A stretch of DNA of 64,000 nt from the NCBI RefSeq assembly GCF_004357765.1, contig NZ_SMTE01000003.1:332218-396217 (forward strand), in the 5' to 3' direction. The position numbers were made by a program, and so were the translations under genes. The stretch's first letter is position 1. Every line of letters starts with the position of its first letter. The stretch is from Pseudomonas putida (GTDB lineage: Bacteria; Pseudomonadota; Gammaproteobacteria; Pseudomonadales; Pseudomonadaceae). The notes below the pieces were generated by a model. It did not search any database. It was not told the DNA's origin and worked only from the letters and a program-made list of their open reading frames with translations. Below are positions 45,386-54,537 of the stretch, piece after piece.

Positions 45386-46792
45386 TCACCGCTCCCGAGT
45401 AGCACCACTGGGCCGCTGCGGCGTGTGCCGACGCCAGCGTAGCAGACCCGCCGCGACAATGAGCCCAAGCAGCAGCGCCAACAGCCCGTACAGCTCGTCA
45501 TAGCCCAACAACGGCTTTTCGATGCGCAGGTAGCCAGGGTCCTTGAGCATTTCCTTCAGCGCGTCGTTGGCTTGATCCAGGCTGACCTGACGCAGCTTGC
45601 GGGCCGGATCGGTGAAGCGACCGTTGTCGTAGTCGTTCAGCGCCCCCCAGTAATAGTCGGCCAGCGCGCTGTTGCCCTGGGTGCTCCAGCTTTCCTTGGC
45701 GATGGCCGCGTCCTTGATGCGGGCGAAGGTGTCCGGGTCCAGGCCGTCTTTGCGCAGGTGGTCGAACAATTGCTGCATCACGTCGATGGCCTGGTCGACA
45801 TCATCGCGCTCGAGATCGGCGTTGAGGCTGAGCATGCCGCTGTCGCCGAAGCTCTCACGCTGTACCGAGGGGCCATAGGACAACCCGTTGCGCAGCCGTA
45901 GCTGATCGTAGAGGGCCCATTCCAGGTACCTTGAGAGCAGGTCCAAGGTCTGTTGATGGTCGTTGTCCAGCACTGGCTCGATGAATAGCCAGTGCAGCTT
46001 GGCGCTGTCGCCCAACCAGCCGCGGGTCAGGTCGCGTCGTTGTTCTGCCTGCTGGCTGATGCTTTCCAGGGCACGGCGCTCTTCAGGCTCGGTGGCCGGC
46101 AGCTCGCCGTAGGTTCGTTCCAGATAGGCCGGCAGCAAGCGGTCGAGACCACCTACGATGATCAGGGTCATGTTGTTGGCGGCGTACCATTTCTCGCGCA
46201 GGGCCTGCACCTGCGCCAACGTCATGTCGTTGACATTGGAGCGCTCCGGACACTTCAAGCCCAGTTCCGTGGCCAGCTGATCACTGGCCGGATGGCCGAT
46301 GTCCTGGCGGTCGAGCCAGCGCTGCAGATGACCGTAATGGCCGCCATCCTCGCGCTCGATGATGCGTTTGGCGGTGGCCAGTGCCTTGGCATCGATGCGC
46401 GTATCGCGGATCACGGCCAGCAGCAGGTCGAGCACCTTGCGCTGGTTCCGGGCCGGTGCCTCGATGACGAAGGTGGTATCGGCGCTACTGGTGTACGCGT
46501 TCCATTCCCCGCCCAGTGCTTGCAAGCGCTCTTCCAGGCCGCCCTCGCCGGTCTCGTCGATGCCGGTGAACAGCAGGTGCTCGAGCAGGTGTGGCAGCTC
46601 TTTCTGTTCGCAGTCGAAGTCATCCAGGCCGACACCGACCACCAGGCGAATCGCCACGTGGTCACGTTCGTAGCCAGACTTGAGGATCACCTGCAGCCCA
46701 TTGGGCAGCAGATAGCCCTCGACCCGTGAGCGGTCCAGGGCAAGCGAGGGCAGGCTGCAGATCAGCAGGCAAAGGAACATCAGGCAACGCAT
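45386..46792 (-). CDS. Exported M16-family zinc peptidase
   Basis: This 468-residue protein has a signal peptide (LMFLCLLICSLPSLAL), an M16 active domain with the inverted zinc motif HLLEH (His68, Glu71, His72) and a downstream acidic ligand in IIERED, an inactive second M16 half, and a C-terminal membrane helix (GLLALLLGLIVAAGLL) with a basic tail. It should be a periplasmic, membrane-tethered peptidase. Substrates are unknown. The gene stands alone, 30 bp from the next reverse gene, so it may be cotranscribed with the Na/Pi gene upstream. Confidence 0.85.
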   Translation of the reverse strand: MRCLMFLCLLICSLPSLALDRSRVEGYLLPNGLQVILKSGYERDHVAIRLVVGVGLDDFDCEQKELPHLLEHLLFTGIDETGEGGLEERLQALGGEWNAYTSSADTTFVIEAPARNQRKVLDLLLAVIRDTRIDAKALATAKRIIEREDGGHYGHLQRWLDRQDIGHPASDQLATELGLKCPERSNVNDMTLAQVQALREKWYAANNMTLIIVGGLDRLLPAYLERTYGELPATEPEERRALESISQQAEQRRDLTRGWLGDSAKLHWLFIEPVLDNDHQQTLDLLSRYLEWALYDQLRLRNGLSYGPSVQRESFGDSGMLSLNADLERDDVDQAIDVMQQLFDHLRKDGLDPDTFARIKDAAIAKESWSTQGNSALADYYWGALNDYDNGRFTDPARKLRQVSLDQANDALKEMLKDPGYLRIEKPLLGYDELYGLLALLLGLIVAAGLLRWRRHTPQRPSGATRER

Positions 46793-46822
46793 AGGCGAGC
46801 GGGAGTCTCCGGATTGGCGAGA

Positions 46823-48481
46823 TCAGGGCTGGCGAGTTTCTTCAGGGGCGCTCTCGAGCAAGAGTCCGCCTGTGTCCGAGCCGCCCAGTACCACATAGGC
46901 ACTGCTGCAGAACAAAGAGTTCAACCGCTTCATGTCTGCGATCAGCTCCAAGTGTAGCGAACTGGTCTCGATACTTTGCACTACCTTGCGCTGTAAACGG
47001 CTGACATGGGCGTGGGCCAGGCGCCGTTCCTGAGCGCGAAAGCGGCGCTTCTCCCGCAGCAGCAGCTGTGCGCTGTGCGGGTCGGCGCTGAGGAACACCG
47101 AAAGGCCCAGACGCAGGTTGGCCAACAGTTGTTCCTGCAGGCCTGTGAGCTCTTGCAGCCCGACCTGGGAAAACTCCCGGCGCTGGCTGGTCTTCTGCTG
47201 TTGCACCTTGCGCAGCATGCGCTCGATCAGGTCGCAGGCCAGCTTGAGATTGATCGCCAGTTCGATGATCTCGGCCCAGCGGCGGTTGTCCTGGTCGCTG
47301 AGGTCATCGCGGGGCATCTGTGCCAGATAAAGCTTGATCGCGCTGTACAGTGCCTCGGCGTCTTCGACCAGGGCCCGCACCTGCTGTGGCAGGGCCGTCT
47401 GGGTGCCGCGCAGGGCGCCGAGCATGGATTCGAGCAGGCTGTCGACCAGATCGCCCAGGCGCAGGGTCTCGCGTGCGGCATTGGCGAGAGCCAGGCTTGG
47501 CGTCGCCAAGGCCGAGGCATCCAGGTGGCGGGGGCGCACCTGGCCATTGCCGTTCTCCCGCTCGGGCAACAGGAAGTTGCACAGGCGGCCCATGGGCGTG
47601 GTGGTGGGCAGCATGATCAGGCAGCGCAGTGTGTTGTAGAGCAGGTGAAAGCCGATCACCAGTTCCTGGGGACTGAAGTTCAGCGAGTCCATCCAGTTCA
47701 CCAGCGGGTGCAGCCCTGGAATGATCAGCACCAGGCCGATCAGCTTGTACAGCAGGCTGCCCAGCGCCACGCGGCGGCCTGCCGCGTTCTGCATGCTGGT
47801 GGTGAGGAAGGCCAGCAGGCCACTGCCGATGTTGGCGCCGACCACCAGGCCGATGGCCACTGGCAGGCTGATCACTTCGGCGCCGGCCAGGGTGGCGGTG
47901 AGCAGCACCGCCGCCAGGCTGGAGTAGGAGATCATGGCGAACAGCGCGCCGACCAAGGCGTCGAGCAGGATGTCGCCGGTCAGGGAGGCGAACAGCACCT
48001 TCACGCCTTGGGCGTGGGTGATGGGCGTGGCGGCCTGGACGATCAGTTCCAGGGCCAGGATGATCAGGCCCAGTCCGATAGCCACCCGTCCCAGCTGTCC
48101 GGCGCGGGTCTGTTTGCGCGACAGGAAAAAGATCACGCCGAGGAACACCAGCAGCGGCGACAGCCAGGACAGATCGAAGGTCAGCACCCGCGCCATCAGC
48201 GCGGTGCCCACGTCGGCGCCGAGCATGATCGCCAGGGCCGGGGTCATGGCCATCAGCCCCTGGCCGACGAACGAAGTGACCAGCATGGCCGTCGCGTTGC
48301 TGCTTTGCACCAACGCGGTGACCACGATGCCGGCGATGAAGGCCAGTGGCCGGCGATCCATGTTCTGGCTGAGCACGCGGCGCAGGTTGGAGCCGAACAC
48401 CCTGAGGATGCCGGTACGGACGATATGCGTTCCCCACACCAGCAAGGCCACCGCGGAGAGCAGGTTGAGCAGGGTCAGCAT
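46823..48481 (-). CDS. Na/Pi cotransporter family protein with PhoU-like tail
   Basis: This 552-residue protein has an NptA/Na-Pi symporter domain (residues 1-310) with the paired repeats ALVQSSNATAMLVTSFVGQG and GANIGSGLLAFL, and a cytosolic PhoU-like helical domain (about 340-530). It imports phosphate with sodium. The start at 48481 places the first helix directly at the N-terminus; a frame open 26 codons upstream is not preferred. Upstream is the TerC gene on the same strand with a terminator between. Confidence 0.86.
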   Translation of the reverse strand: MLTLLNLLSAVALLVWGTHIVRTGILRVFGSNLRRVLSQNMDRRPLAFIAGIVVTALVQSSNATAMLVTSFVGQGLMAMTPALAIMLGADVGTALMARVLTFDLSWLSPLLVFLGVIFFLSRKQTRAGQLGRVAIGLGLIILALELIVQAATPITHAQGVKVLFASLTGDILLDALVGALFAMISYSSLAAVLLTATLAGAEVISLPVAIGLVVGANIGSGLLAFLTTSMQNAAGRRVALGSLLYKLIGLVLIIPGLHPLVNWMDSLNFSPQELVIGFHLLYNTLRCLIMLPTTTPMGRLCNFLLPERENGNGQVRPRHLDASALATPSLALANAARETLRLGDLVDSLLESMLGALRGTQTALPQQVRALVEDAEALYSAIKLYLAQMPRDDLSDQDNRRWAEIIELAINLKLACDLIERMLRKVQQQKTSQRREFSQVGLQELTGLQEQLLANLRLGLSVFLSADPHSAQLLLREKRRFRAQERRLAHAHVSRLQRKVVQSIETSSLHLELIADMKRLNSLFCSSAYVVLGGSDTGGLLLESAPEETRQP

Positions 48482-48603
48482 GACATGGCCCCCTGTTGTC
48501 GATGGTCCAAAGGACCAATGAGTGGAGCGTGAGCGCGTTGATCTTTTTAGAGTGCTCACTCGAAGCTTTAGCCGTTTTGCACGGCGGTTTCCAGCTTCTC
48601 ATG

Positions 48604-48625
48604 AAAAAGGGCCCCGCAGGGCCCT
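48604..48625 (-). terminator. Rho-independent terminator after terC
   Basis: AGGGCCC and GGGCCCT form a 7-base-pair stem around a 4-base loop, followed on the reverse strand by five T residues. It ends the terC transcript. Confidence 0.88.
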
Positions 48626-48644
48626 CGATCATGGTCAGCCTGAG

Positions 48645-49415
48645 TTATTGACCCGGCATGTCCTTGCGCAGTTTCACAGGCTCGTGTTCCTCGCCCTTCT
48701 TGCGCGCCATGGCGGTGCGCATGCGGATGTTGATCGCTTCCACGGCCAGCGAGAAGGCCATGGCGAAGTAGACGTAGCCTTTGGGTACGTGCACGTCGAA
48801 AGATTCGGCGATCAGGACGGTTCCGACCACGATCAGGAACGAAAGCGCGAGCATCTTCAGCGACGGATGTTTGTCGATGAAGTCGCTGATGGTGCCGGCA
48901 CAGGCCATCATCACCAGCACCGCGACGACGATCGCGGCGATCATCACCGGCACGTGGGAAACCATACCCACCGCGGTGATCACCGAGTCCAGGGAGAATA
49001 CGATGTCGATGATGGCGATCTGGATGATGGTGTAGAGGAACTTGCCACCTGCGCCTTTCGGCGCATCACCCTGCTCGTCCTCACCTTCCAGGCCGTGGTA
49101 GATCTCCTGGGAGCTTTTCCACAGCAGGAACAGGCCGCCGCAGAACAGGATCAGGTCACGGCCGGAAATGCCCTCGCCGAACACGTGGAACAGATCGCTG
49201 GTCAGGCGCATGACCCAGGTGATCGACAGCAACAGCATGATCCGCGTGACCATGGCCAGTGCCAGGCCGAAGATCCGCGTGCGTGGCTGCATGTGCTTGG
49301 GCATGCGGCTGACCAGGATCGAGATCATGATGATGTTGTCGATGCCCAGCACGATCTCGAGGGCGGTGAGGGTAAAAAAGGCAACCCAGAGTTCCGGGCT
49401 GGTCAGCCATTCCAT
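48645..49415 (-). CDS. TerC-family membrane protein
   Basis: This 256-residue membrane protein has TerC signatures: ALEIVLGIDNIIMISILVSRMP near the N-terminus and AIIDIVFSLDSVITAVGM in the middle, where the Asp residues are proposed to bind metal. Related proteins (Alx, YceF, MeeF) export manganese or protect exported metalloenzymes. No manganese riboswitch is recognisable upstream, where only 72 bp separate it from the citrate transporter gene. The start follows AAGGAA. Confidence 0.88.
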   Translation of the reverse strand: MEWLTSPELWVAFFTLTALEIVLGIDNIIMISILVSRMPKHMQPRTRIFGLALAMVTRIMLLLSITWVMRLTSDLFHVFGEGISGRDLILFCGGLFLLWKSSQEIYHGLEGEDEQGDAPKGAGGKFLYTIIQIAIIDIVFSLDSVITAVGMVSHVPVMIAAIVVAVLVMMACAGTISDFIDKHPSLKMLALSFLIVVGTVLIAESFDVHVPKGYVYFAMAFSLAVEAINIRMRTAMARKKGEEHEPVKLRKDMPGQ

Positions 49416-49487
49416 GTGTATTCCTTCGAACGAGTGAAGGCGACGCGCCTGAGCCTGGACGCATCGCGGTGGGGCGATGGGTGTTAA

Positions 49488-50795
49488 TTAAAGACTACTG
49501 AACAATGGGAAAATGCCCATCAGTAGCGCGGCGAGCATTATGCACATGCACACCAGCACTGCCCACTTGAGGGTGAAGCGCTGATGATCGCCGAATTCGA
49601 TGCCGGCCAGGGCCACCAGCAGGTAGGTCGAGGGTACCAACGGGCTGAGCAAATGCACCGGCTGTCCGACGATCGATGCACGGGCCATTTCCACCGGACT
49701 GATGCCATAGTGCGCAGCCGCCTCCGAGAGTACCGGCAGCACGCCGTAGTAGAAGGCGTCGTTGGACATGAAGAAGGTGAACGGCATGCTCACCACTGCG
49801 GTGATAACTGCCAGGTAGGGGCCCAAGGCATCCGGAATTACCGCCAGCAGGCTCTTGGACATCGCCTCGACCATGCCGGTGCCGGAGAGGATGCCGGTGA
49901 AGATACCCGCGGCGAAGATCAGCCCGGTGACCGCCAGCACACTGCCGGCGTGGGCGGCGATGCGGTCTTTCTGCTGCTGCAGGCAAGGGTAGTTGACGAT
50001 CATGGCGATGCTGAAGGCGATCATGAACAGCACCGGCAGCGGCAGCACGCCGGCGATCAGCGCCACCATCAATGCCGCGGTCAGCGCACCGTTGAACCAG
50101 AGCAGCTTAGGCCGGCGTGCTTCGGGGAATTGCGACACGCTGATTTCACTGTGGTCGATGTCGTCGGTCGGCAGGTGCAACTCACCGAGCCGGGCGCGTT
50201 CACGTTTGCCGTAGAAATAGGCAATGGCCAGAATGCCCGCCACACCGAAGGCCATGGCCGGGATCATGGGTACGAAGATGTCCGAAGGGTCCACGTGCAG
50301 AGCACTGGCGGCGCGGGCGGTCGGGCCACCCCAAGGGGTCATGTTCATCACACCGCCAGCCAGGATGATCAGGCCGGCCATGATCCTTGGACTCATGCCC
50401 AGACGGCTGTACAACGGCAACATGGCCGCGCAGCAGATCATGTAGGTGGTGGCGCCGTCGCCGTCGAGCGAGACCACCAAGGCCAGTACCGCCGTACCGA
50501 CCGAGACTTTCAGCGGGTCGCCCTTGACCAGCTTGAGGATCTTGCGCACCGCCGGGTCGAACAGGCCGGAGTCGATCATCAGGGCGAAATAGAGGATGGC
50601 GAACATCAGCATCACGCCGGTGGGCGCAAGTTTGCTGATGCCTTCGAGCATCATCGGGCCGATCTTGGTGGAAAAACCACCGAACAGGGCGAACAGAATC
50701 GGTACCAGGATCAGGGCGATCAAGGCCGACAGGCGCTTGGTCATGATCAGGTACATGAAGGTGATGACCATGGCGAAGCCGAGGAAGGTCAGCAT
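49488..50795 (-). CDS. CitMHS-family citrate-metal transporter
   Basis: This 435-residue membrane protein has about 12 spans and the CitMHS signatures VVSLDGDGATTYMICCAAMLPLY and GGVMNMTPWGGPTARAASAL, plus the C-terminal PVHLLSPLVPSTYLLVALAG. It imports citrate complexed with a metal ion, with a proton. P. aeruginosa has a similar citrate transporter gene near gltP. The gene is monocistronic. Confidence 0.9.
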   Translation of the reverse strand: MLTFLGFAMVITFMYLIMTKRLSALIALILVPILFALFGGFSTKIGPMMLEGISKLAPTGVMLMFAILYFALMIDSGLFDPAVRKILKLVKGDPLKVSVGTAVLALVVSLDGDGATTYMICCAAMLPLYSRLGMSPRIMAGLIILAGGVMNMTPWGGPTARAASALHVDPSDIFVPMIPAMAFGVAGILAIAYFYGKRERARLGELHLPTDDIDHSEISVSQFPEARRPKLLWFNGALTAALMVALIAGVLPLPVLFMIAFSIAMIVNYPCLQQQKDRIAAHAGSVLAVTGLIFAAGIFTGILSGTGMVEAMSKSLLAVIPDALGPYLAVITAVVSMPFTFFMSNDAFYYGVLPVLSEAAAHYGISPVEMARASIVGQPVHLLSPLVPSTYLLVALAGIEFGDHQRFTLKWAVLVCMCIMLAALLMGIFPLFSSL

Positions 50796-51059
50796 GGCGG
50801 TACTCCAGGCGTGGCGCGACGAAAGAAAGGACTGTTCGGGCGGATCAGCGCATCAGGCGCTGCACATGGAGCACACGGAGGAATACCGGGTAACGGCGGG
50901 CGTGGAAAGACATCAGAATCACCATTGTTGTTGTTGATTGAGCCGGGCTCGGCAGTTCCGGTTGCCCTGGCGACCGGTCTGGTGCCGGTGGTGGCGCTAT
51001 CCTAGGGGGGCAAGCTTTCAACCAGCTTTCGCCAATCGCGAGGGGACCGGAGGTAGGTG

Positions 51060-51461
51060 ATGGACGACGTTAACGAAGGCGGGTGCCATTGCGGCGCGCT
51101 GCGATATCGGTTGCAAGGCCAACTGCACGACGTCGCCCACTGCCATTGTTCGATCTGTCGACGGGTAAGCGGCGGATTGCTGGTGACCTGGCTGACCCTG
51201 CCCCTTGCCGGCTTTACCTGGTTGGCTGGCAATCCCAACTGCTACGTGGCGCCGGCCAGTTGCAAGCGCTACTTCTGCGGCAACTGCGGTGCCCATGTGG
51301 CACTGGTGACCGAGCACAGTCCGCAGAGCATCGACGTGACCGTAGCCACCCTGGACCACCCCGAACGGGTACGGGCCAAGCGCCATATCTGGACTGGCAG
51401 TCGCTTGCCCTGGTTACATCTGGACGAGGATCTGCCAAAAGAGGAGCAGGAATCGATCTAG
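51060..51461 (+). CDS. GFA-domain (Cys zinc) protein
   Basis: This 133-residue protein has the Gfa/CENP-V fold: GGCHCGALRYRL, HCHCSICRRVSGG, and FCGNCGAHVAL carry the Cys residues that bind zinc. Members act on S-hydroxymethylglutathione or are structural; the substrate here is unknown. The ribosome site GGAGG at about 51049 fixes ATG 51060; a GTG three bases earlier is in frame. It is the first forward gene after the citrate transporter and stands alone. Confidence 0.8.
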   Translation: MDDVNEGGCHCGALRYRLQGQLHDVAHCHCSICRRVSGGLLVTWLTLPLAGFTWLAGNPNCYVAPASCKRYFCGNCGAHVALVTEHSPQSIDVTVATLDHPERVRAKRHIWTGSRLPWLHLDEDLPKEEQESI

Positions 51462-51488
51462 GCATGCACACCTCGGCCCCAGGTCGGG

Positions 51489-51502
51489 GCCGGCTTGCCG
51501 GC
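51489..51502. repeat. REP-core palindrome
   Basis: GCCGGCTTGCCGGC, the same core as at 10045, lies in the 60-bp gap between the convergent GFA and DUF4105 genes, beside a GGCCCC/GGGGCC hairpin at 51474-51491. Confidence 0.55.
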
Positions 51503-51521
51503 GATTGGGCCGCTGCTGACC

Positions 51522-53480
51522 CTAAGGCAGCTGCAAGCCCCCGGCAGCCTTGTGCAATGCCCGCAGGTGATCGCCTATCTGTTTCACATTGGTCTCGACC
51601 GCGGCAATTTCCTTGGCCCGTGCCGGGCTCAGCAGCGCCCTCACCTCCTTGTCCAGATCGGTGCTCAAGCGCAGCAATTGTGCCTGGCGCTCGGCGCTGA
51701 CCTGCTCCAGATGCTTGCGCTCAGCGGGTTGTGGCAAGCCGTAGCCTTTGGCATCGAGAAGCTCTGCCGGGCGGCTGAGGAAACCGCTGTTGGCGAGCAT
51801 CTGCCTGAGCGTCTCGTCGGCCTTGCCGATGCTACCGTCCTTCAGCGCCGCAGCATTCAGATAACGATTCTTGACCTCGTCCTGGGCCAGCAACAGTTGC
51901 TGGCGCAGGGCGGCCTGCTCCAGCAACAGTAGCGCAGCACTGGTGCGCAGATCGGCCTTGGCGAACCAGCCGCGGCGTTGCTCGGCGTCCAGCCCCAGCC
52001 AGTCCTCAACCTTGTCCTGCTTGACCGGCAGTTGCTTTTTCAAGACCTCGAACATGGCCTGGTAACGGTCGCGGTAGGAATCGAAGCGATAACCCAGGCG
52101 CAGCGCCTCGCGAGGATCCTCAAGAACGCTGGTATCGGCCAGTCCGCGACCCTTGAGCACCGCCAGCAGGCCATTGGGCATGATGCTGTCGAGATCGTTC
52201 AGGCGAGGATTGCCGGTGCCGCTGCGTAGCAGCTTCAACTCCTCCACCGCGCAGTTGTTGGACAGGAACCAGTAGTTGCCGTCGTAACTCCAGTGCATCT
52301 CGACGGCCTGACGCACCAGGTTCTCCAGCTCGGTGCGAGTGAGCTTGAGTGGCACCGAGGCCAGGCTGCGTAGCTCGGTCTTGGTGTATTCATCGATCAC
52401 TTGCGCCAACGGCAGGACGAACAGCCGGGATGGGTAAGCGCCGACCAAGCCGTCCCAGCTCGACAACTGCACATCGTTGACGAACGCCCGATAGGAGAGC
52501 ACCAAGTGCTGGTCGAGATCCAGGCGGCAGTCCGGGCCACGTGGGCGACCGGGTTTGCAGATCACCAGTCGCAACATGCTGTGGCCCCAGCGGCTGACCA
52601 GGTTCTGGTTGGCTTCGGCCAGCAGGTAGTCCACTTCGTAGACCCGCTCCGGGTCGATTTCGCCGAATGGCTGACGGGCAAAATCACTGCCGGCATTGAG
52701 AAACGGCAGGCCCTTGGCGCAGGTGTCCTGCTGTGGGGCCCAACCGAAATGATCGCGCAGGTACTGGTTCAACGCTGGACGGCGGCAGCCATAACTGGGG
52801 TCAAGGAGGAAATACTCCATGTTGACCGCCACGAATTCCTTGGGGCTACTCAGCTCGTAGCTGTCGGGGCTACGTAGAAACTGGCCGTTGCGTTGCTCGC
52901 GCTCGCCACGTCGACCGACGTATTGCGGCCAGCCGGCGAGGTCGAGCAGACGTGGATCGTCGCTCAAGGTGAAGCGTCGGTCGGCCTGACCGCGGCATTC
53001 TGCGCGCTGGCCAACCTTGCCCAAGGTGCCCTGCTGGCGTGTGCAGCGAGCCAGCAGAGCACGCTCGGCTTGGGGCCAGAGCCTGGCGCGGTCATAGATG
53101 TGCGTAAGCTCGTGGAGCACCGTGGCGAGCAGTTCCTCGCGCACCGTGCCATGGGGGCGATCGGTGCGTTCCAGCGCCGCGCTGCCGTCGGTCAGGCCAG
53201 GTAGCAGGCGACGGTTCAGCGCCAGGGTCGAGACCAATGATGCCTGACCATAGGCATCGGCCGGCATGTGGGCATCCCAGCTGACCTGGATGCGTCGGTC
53301 CAGACGTTGTTTGAAGCTGGGGGGAAGTTTGCCCAGGGCCTCGTCCAGCAAAGCCTGTGTGGCTTGCACCTGTTGCGCGTCGAGACCCGATGTCTGCAGG
53401 TCGAGTTGCAGGTCAGCCAGGGCGGGCGTGCCCAGCAGCGTCATGGCGCAGCCGAGCAACCAGGCACGCATGGGCTTCAC
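51522..53480 (-). CDS. DUF4105 protein with putative HExxH metallopeptidase domain
   Basis: This 652-residue protein has a signal peptide (AWLLGCAMTLLGTPALA|D). An N-terminal domain carries HELTH (His123, Glu124, His127) in ATVLHELTHIYDRA, the zinc-peptidase motif, with a downstream acidic residue in SPKEFVAVNMEYFLLD as a candidate third ligand. A central part (about 280-460) has DUF4105 marks such as RWGHSMLRL, SYRAFVNDVQLSSWDGL and NNCAVEELKLL (conserved Asn-Asn-Cys). The rest is helical. Substrate unknown; it should act in the periplasm or at the surface. Its start overlaps the DUF2388 gene by 4 bp. Confidence 0.82.
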   Translation of the reverse strand: MKPMRAWLLGCAMTLLGTPALADLQLDLQTSGLDAQQVQATQALLDEALGKLPPSFKQRLDRRIQVSWDAHMPADAYGQASLVSTLALNRRLLPGLTDGSAALERTDRPHGTVREELLATVLHELTHIYDRARLWPQAERALLARCTRQQGTLGKVGQRAECRGQADRRFTLSDDPRLLDLAGWPQYVGRRGEREQRNGQFLRSPDSYELSSPKEFVAVNMEYFLLDPSYGCRRPALNQYLRDHFGWAPQQDTCAKGLPFLNAGSDFARQPFGEIDPERVYEVDYLLAEANQNLVSRWGHSMLRLVICKPGRPRGPDCRLDLDQHLVLSYRAFVNDVQLSSWDGLVGAYPSRLFVLPLAQVIDEYTKTELRSLASVPLKLTRTELENLVRQAVEMHWSYDGNYWFLSNNCAVEELKLLRSGTGNPRLNDLDSIMPNGLLAVLKGRGLADTSVLEDPREALRLGYRFDSYRDRYQAMFEVLKKQLPVKQDKVEDWLGLDAEQRRGWFAKADLRTSAALLLLEQAALRQQLLLAQDEVKNRYLNAAALKDGSIGKADETLRQMLANSGFLSRPAELLDAKGYGLPQPAERKHLEQVSAERQAQLLRLSTDLDKEVRALLSPARAKEIAAVETNVKQIGDHLRALHKAAGGLQLP

Positions 53481-53797
53481 AGGGCGAGGATGGCTTCGGC
53501 CAATACCTGGTCGCTGGCGTCACGTGCTTCTGGTACACGCTCACGCAGAGTTGTGAAGGCGGCCTCGAGTTGCGCGCCACGGATGTCCCCGTTGCTGGCG
53601 ACGAAGCTGGCAGCATCGTCGTGGGCCTCACGGACGACCTTGGAGTCGCGGATCGAAGTGGTGGTGTCAGAGGTGAAGTCGATCGAGCGGCCAAAGGCGC
53701 GCACGATGATGTTGCTGGTGGCTACCAGGGTTTGTGCCTGGGCCAGGTCGGCCAGCAGCAGCATGCCGAGGGTAGCGGCGATCAGCGGTTTACGCAT
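53477..53797 (-). CDS. DUF2388 exported protein, copy A
   Basis: This 106-residue protein has a signal peptide (KPLIAATLGMLLLADLAQA|Q) and the DUF2388 core AHDDAASFVASNGDIRGAQLEAAF, ending in LAEAILAL. ATG 53797 has GGAG at a 7-base distance. It overlaps the start of the DUF4105 gene by 4 bp, strong evidence for coupled production. Function is unknown. Confidence 0.82.
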   Translation of the reverse strand: MRKPLIAATLGMLLLADLAQAQTLVATSNIIVRAFGRSIDFTSDTTTSIRDSKVVREAHDDAASFVASNGDIRGAQLEAAFTTLRERVPEARDASDQVLAEAILAL

Positions 53798-53834
53798 GGA
53801 GCATCTCCGGAACATAACAAGGAGTCAGATGAGA

Positions 53835-54128
53835 TCATTGGACGAGAATTGCTTCGGCCAGTTCAAGGTCGCCGACCGAATGATGGGTACTGCCATGGCG
53901 CAGCGCCTGCAGCGCTGCTTCCAGGCGAGCGCCGCGGATCACGCCGTCGCTGGCAACGAACGCCGCAGCATCGTCGCGCGCCTGTCTGACCAGCTTGCGG
54001 TCGAAGGGAGCAGTGGTGACTTGGCTGGTGACATAGCCTGTGATGACCAAGCCCTGTGTGGTGGTGTCCATGGCATGGGCAGCGCCCGAGGCAACGACGC
54101 AGAGCAGCAACGACAACAGATAACGCAT
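53835..54128 (-). CDS. DUF2388 exported protein, copy B
   Basis: This 97-residue paralogue has a signal peptide (RYLLSLLLCVVASGAAHA|M) and the core ARDDAAAFVASDGVIRGARLEAAL with a final LAEAILVQ. It is the most diverged of the three in the N-terminal half. It lies 37 bp upstream of copy A on the same strand. The ribosome site is weak. Confidence 0.8.
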   Translation of the reverse strand: MRYLLSLLLCVVASGAAHAMDTTTQGLVITGYVTSQVTTAPFDRKLVRQARDDAAAFVASDGVIRGARLEAALQALRHGSTHHSVGDLELAEAILVQ

Positions 54129-54213
54129 GGGTTTTCTTAAGACAGAACGTGGGTGACGAAGGCTAGCCTGAAAGCGCTGGCTTAAGCCAGCGCTTGCGTA
54201 GTCGGGCTTCGGA

Positions 54214-54531
54214 TCAGAGCGCCAGGATCGCCTGGGCCAACTGTGCGTCGCTGGCCTGTAGGGATGGCATGCTCGAACGGATGTGCATGAACGCGCTCTC
54301 CAGCTTGGCGCCACGGATGTCGCCCTGGCTACCGACGAAGCTGGCCGCGTCGTCACGTGCCGCCTGGACGATCTTGTCGTCACGGAACGATGAAGTCAGG
54401 TCGGAGGTGGCGTCGGTCGAAGCAGCAACGGCACGTACCACGGCATCGGTGGTGACGACGAAGCTGCTGGCATTGGCAGTGCCGGCGAGGCCGAGCAGGA
54501 AGGCTGTGCCAATCAGGTATTTACGGGTCAT
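54214..54531 (-). CDS. DUF2388 exported protein, copy C
   Basis: This 105-residue paralogue has a signal peptide (RKYLIGTAFLLGLAGTANA|S) and the core ARDDAASFVGSQGDIRGAKLESAF with final LAQAILAL. AGGAG lies 9 bases before ATG 54531 but only 3 before ATG 54537, so 54531 is the better start. It is the first of the three copies on the reverse strand and the closest to copy A in sequence. Confidence 0.82.
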   Translation of the reverse strand: MTRKYLIGTAFLLGLAGTANASSFVVTTDAVVRAVAASTDATSDLTSSFRDDKIVQAARDDAASFVGSQGDIRGAKLESAFMHIRSSMPSLQASDAQLAQAILAL

Positions 54532-54537
54532 GGTCAT

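Noticed and set aside
47006-48532. 508-codon forward frame opposite the Na/Pi gene
   Set aside because: Gln/His/Ala-rich shadow of a membrane protein gene.
49416-49487. Manganese (yybP-ykoY) riboswitch before the TerC gene
   Set aside because: Only 72 bp separate the genes and the conserved aptamer motifs are absent.
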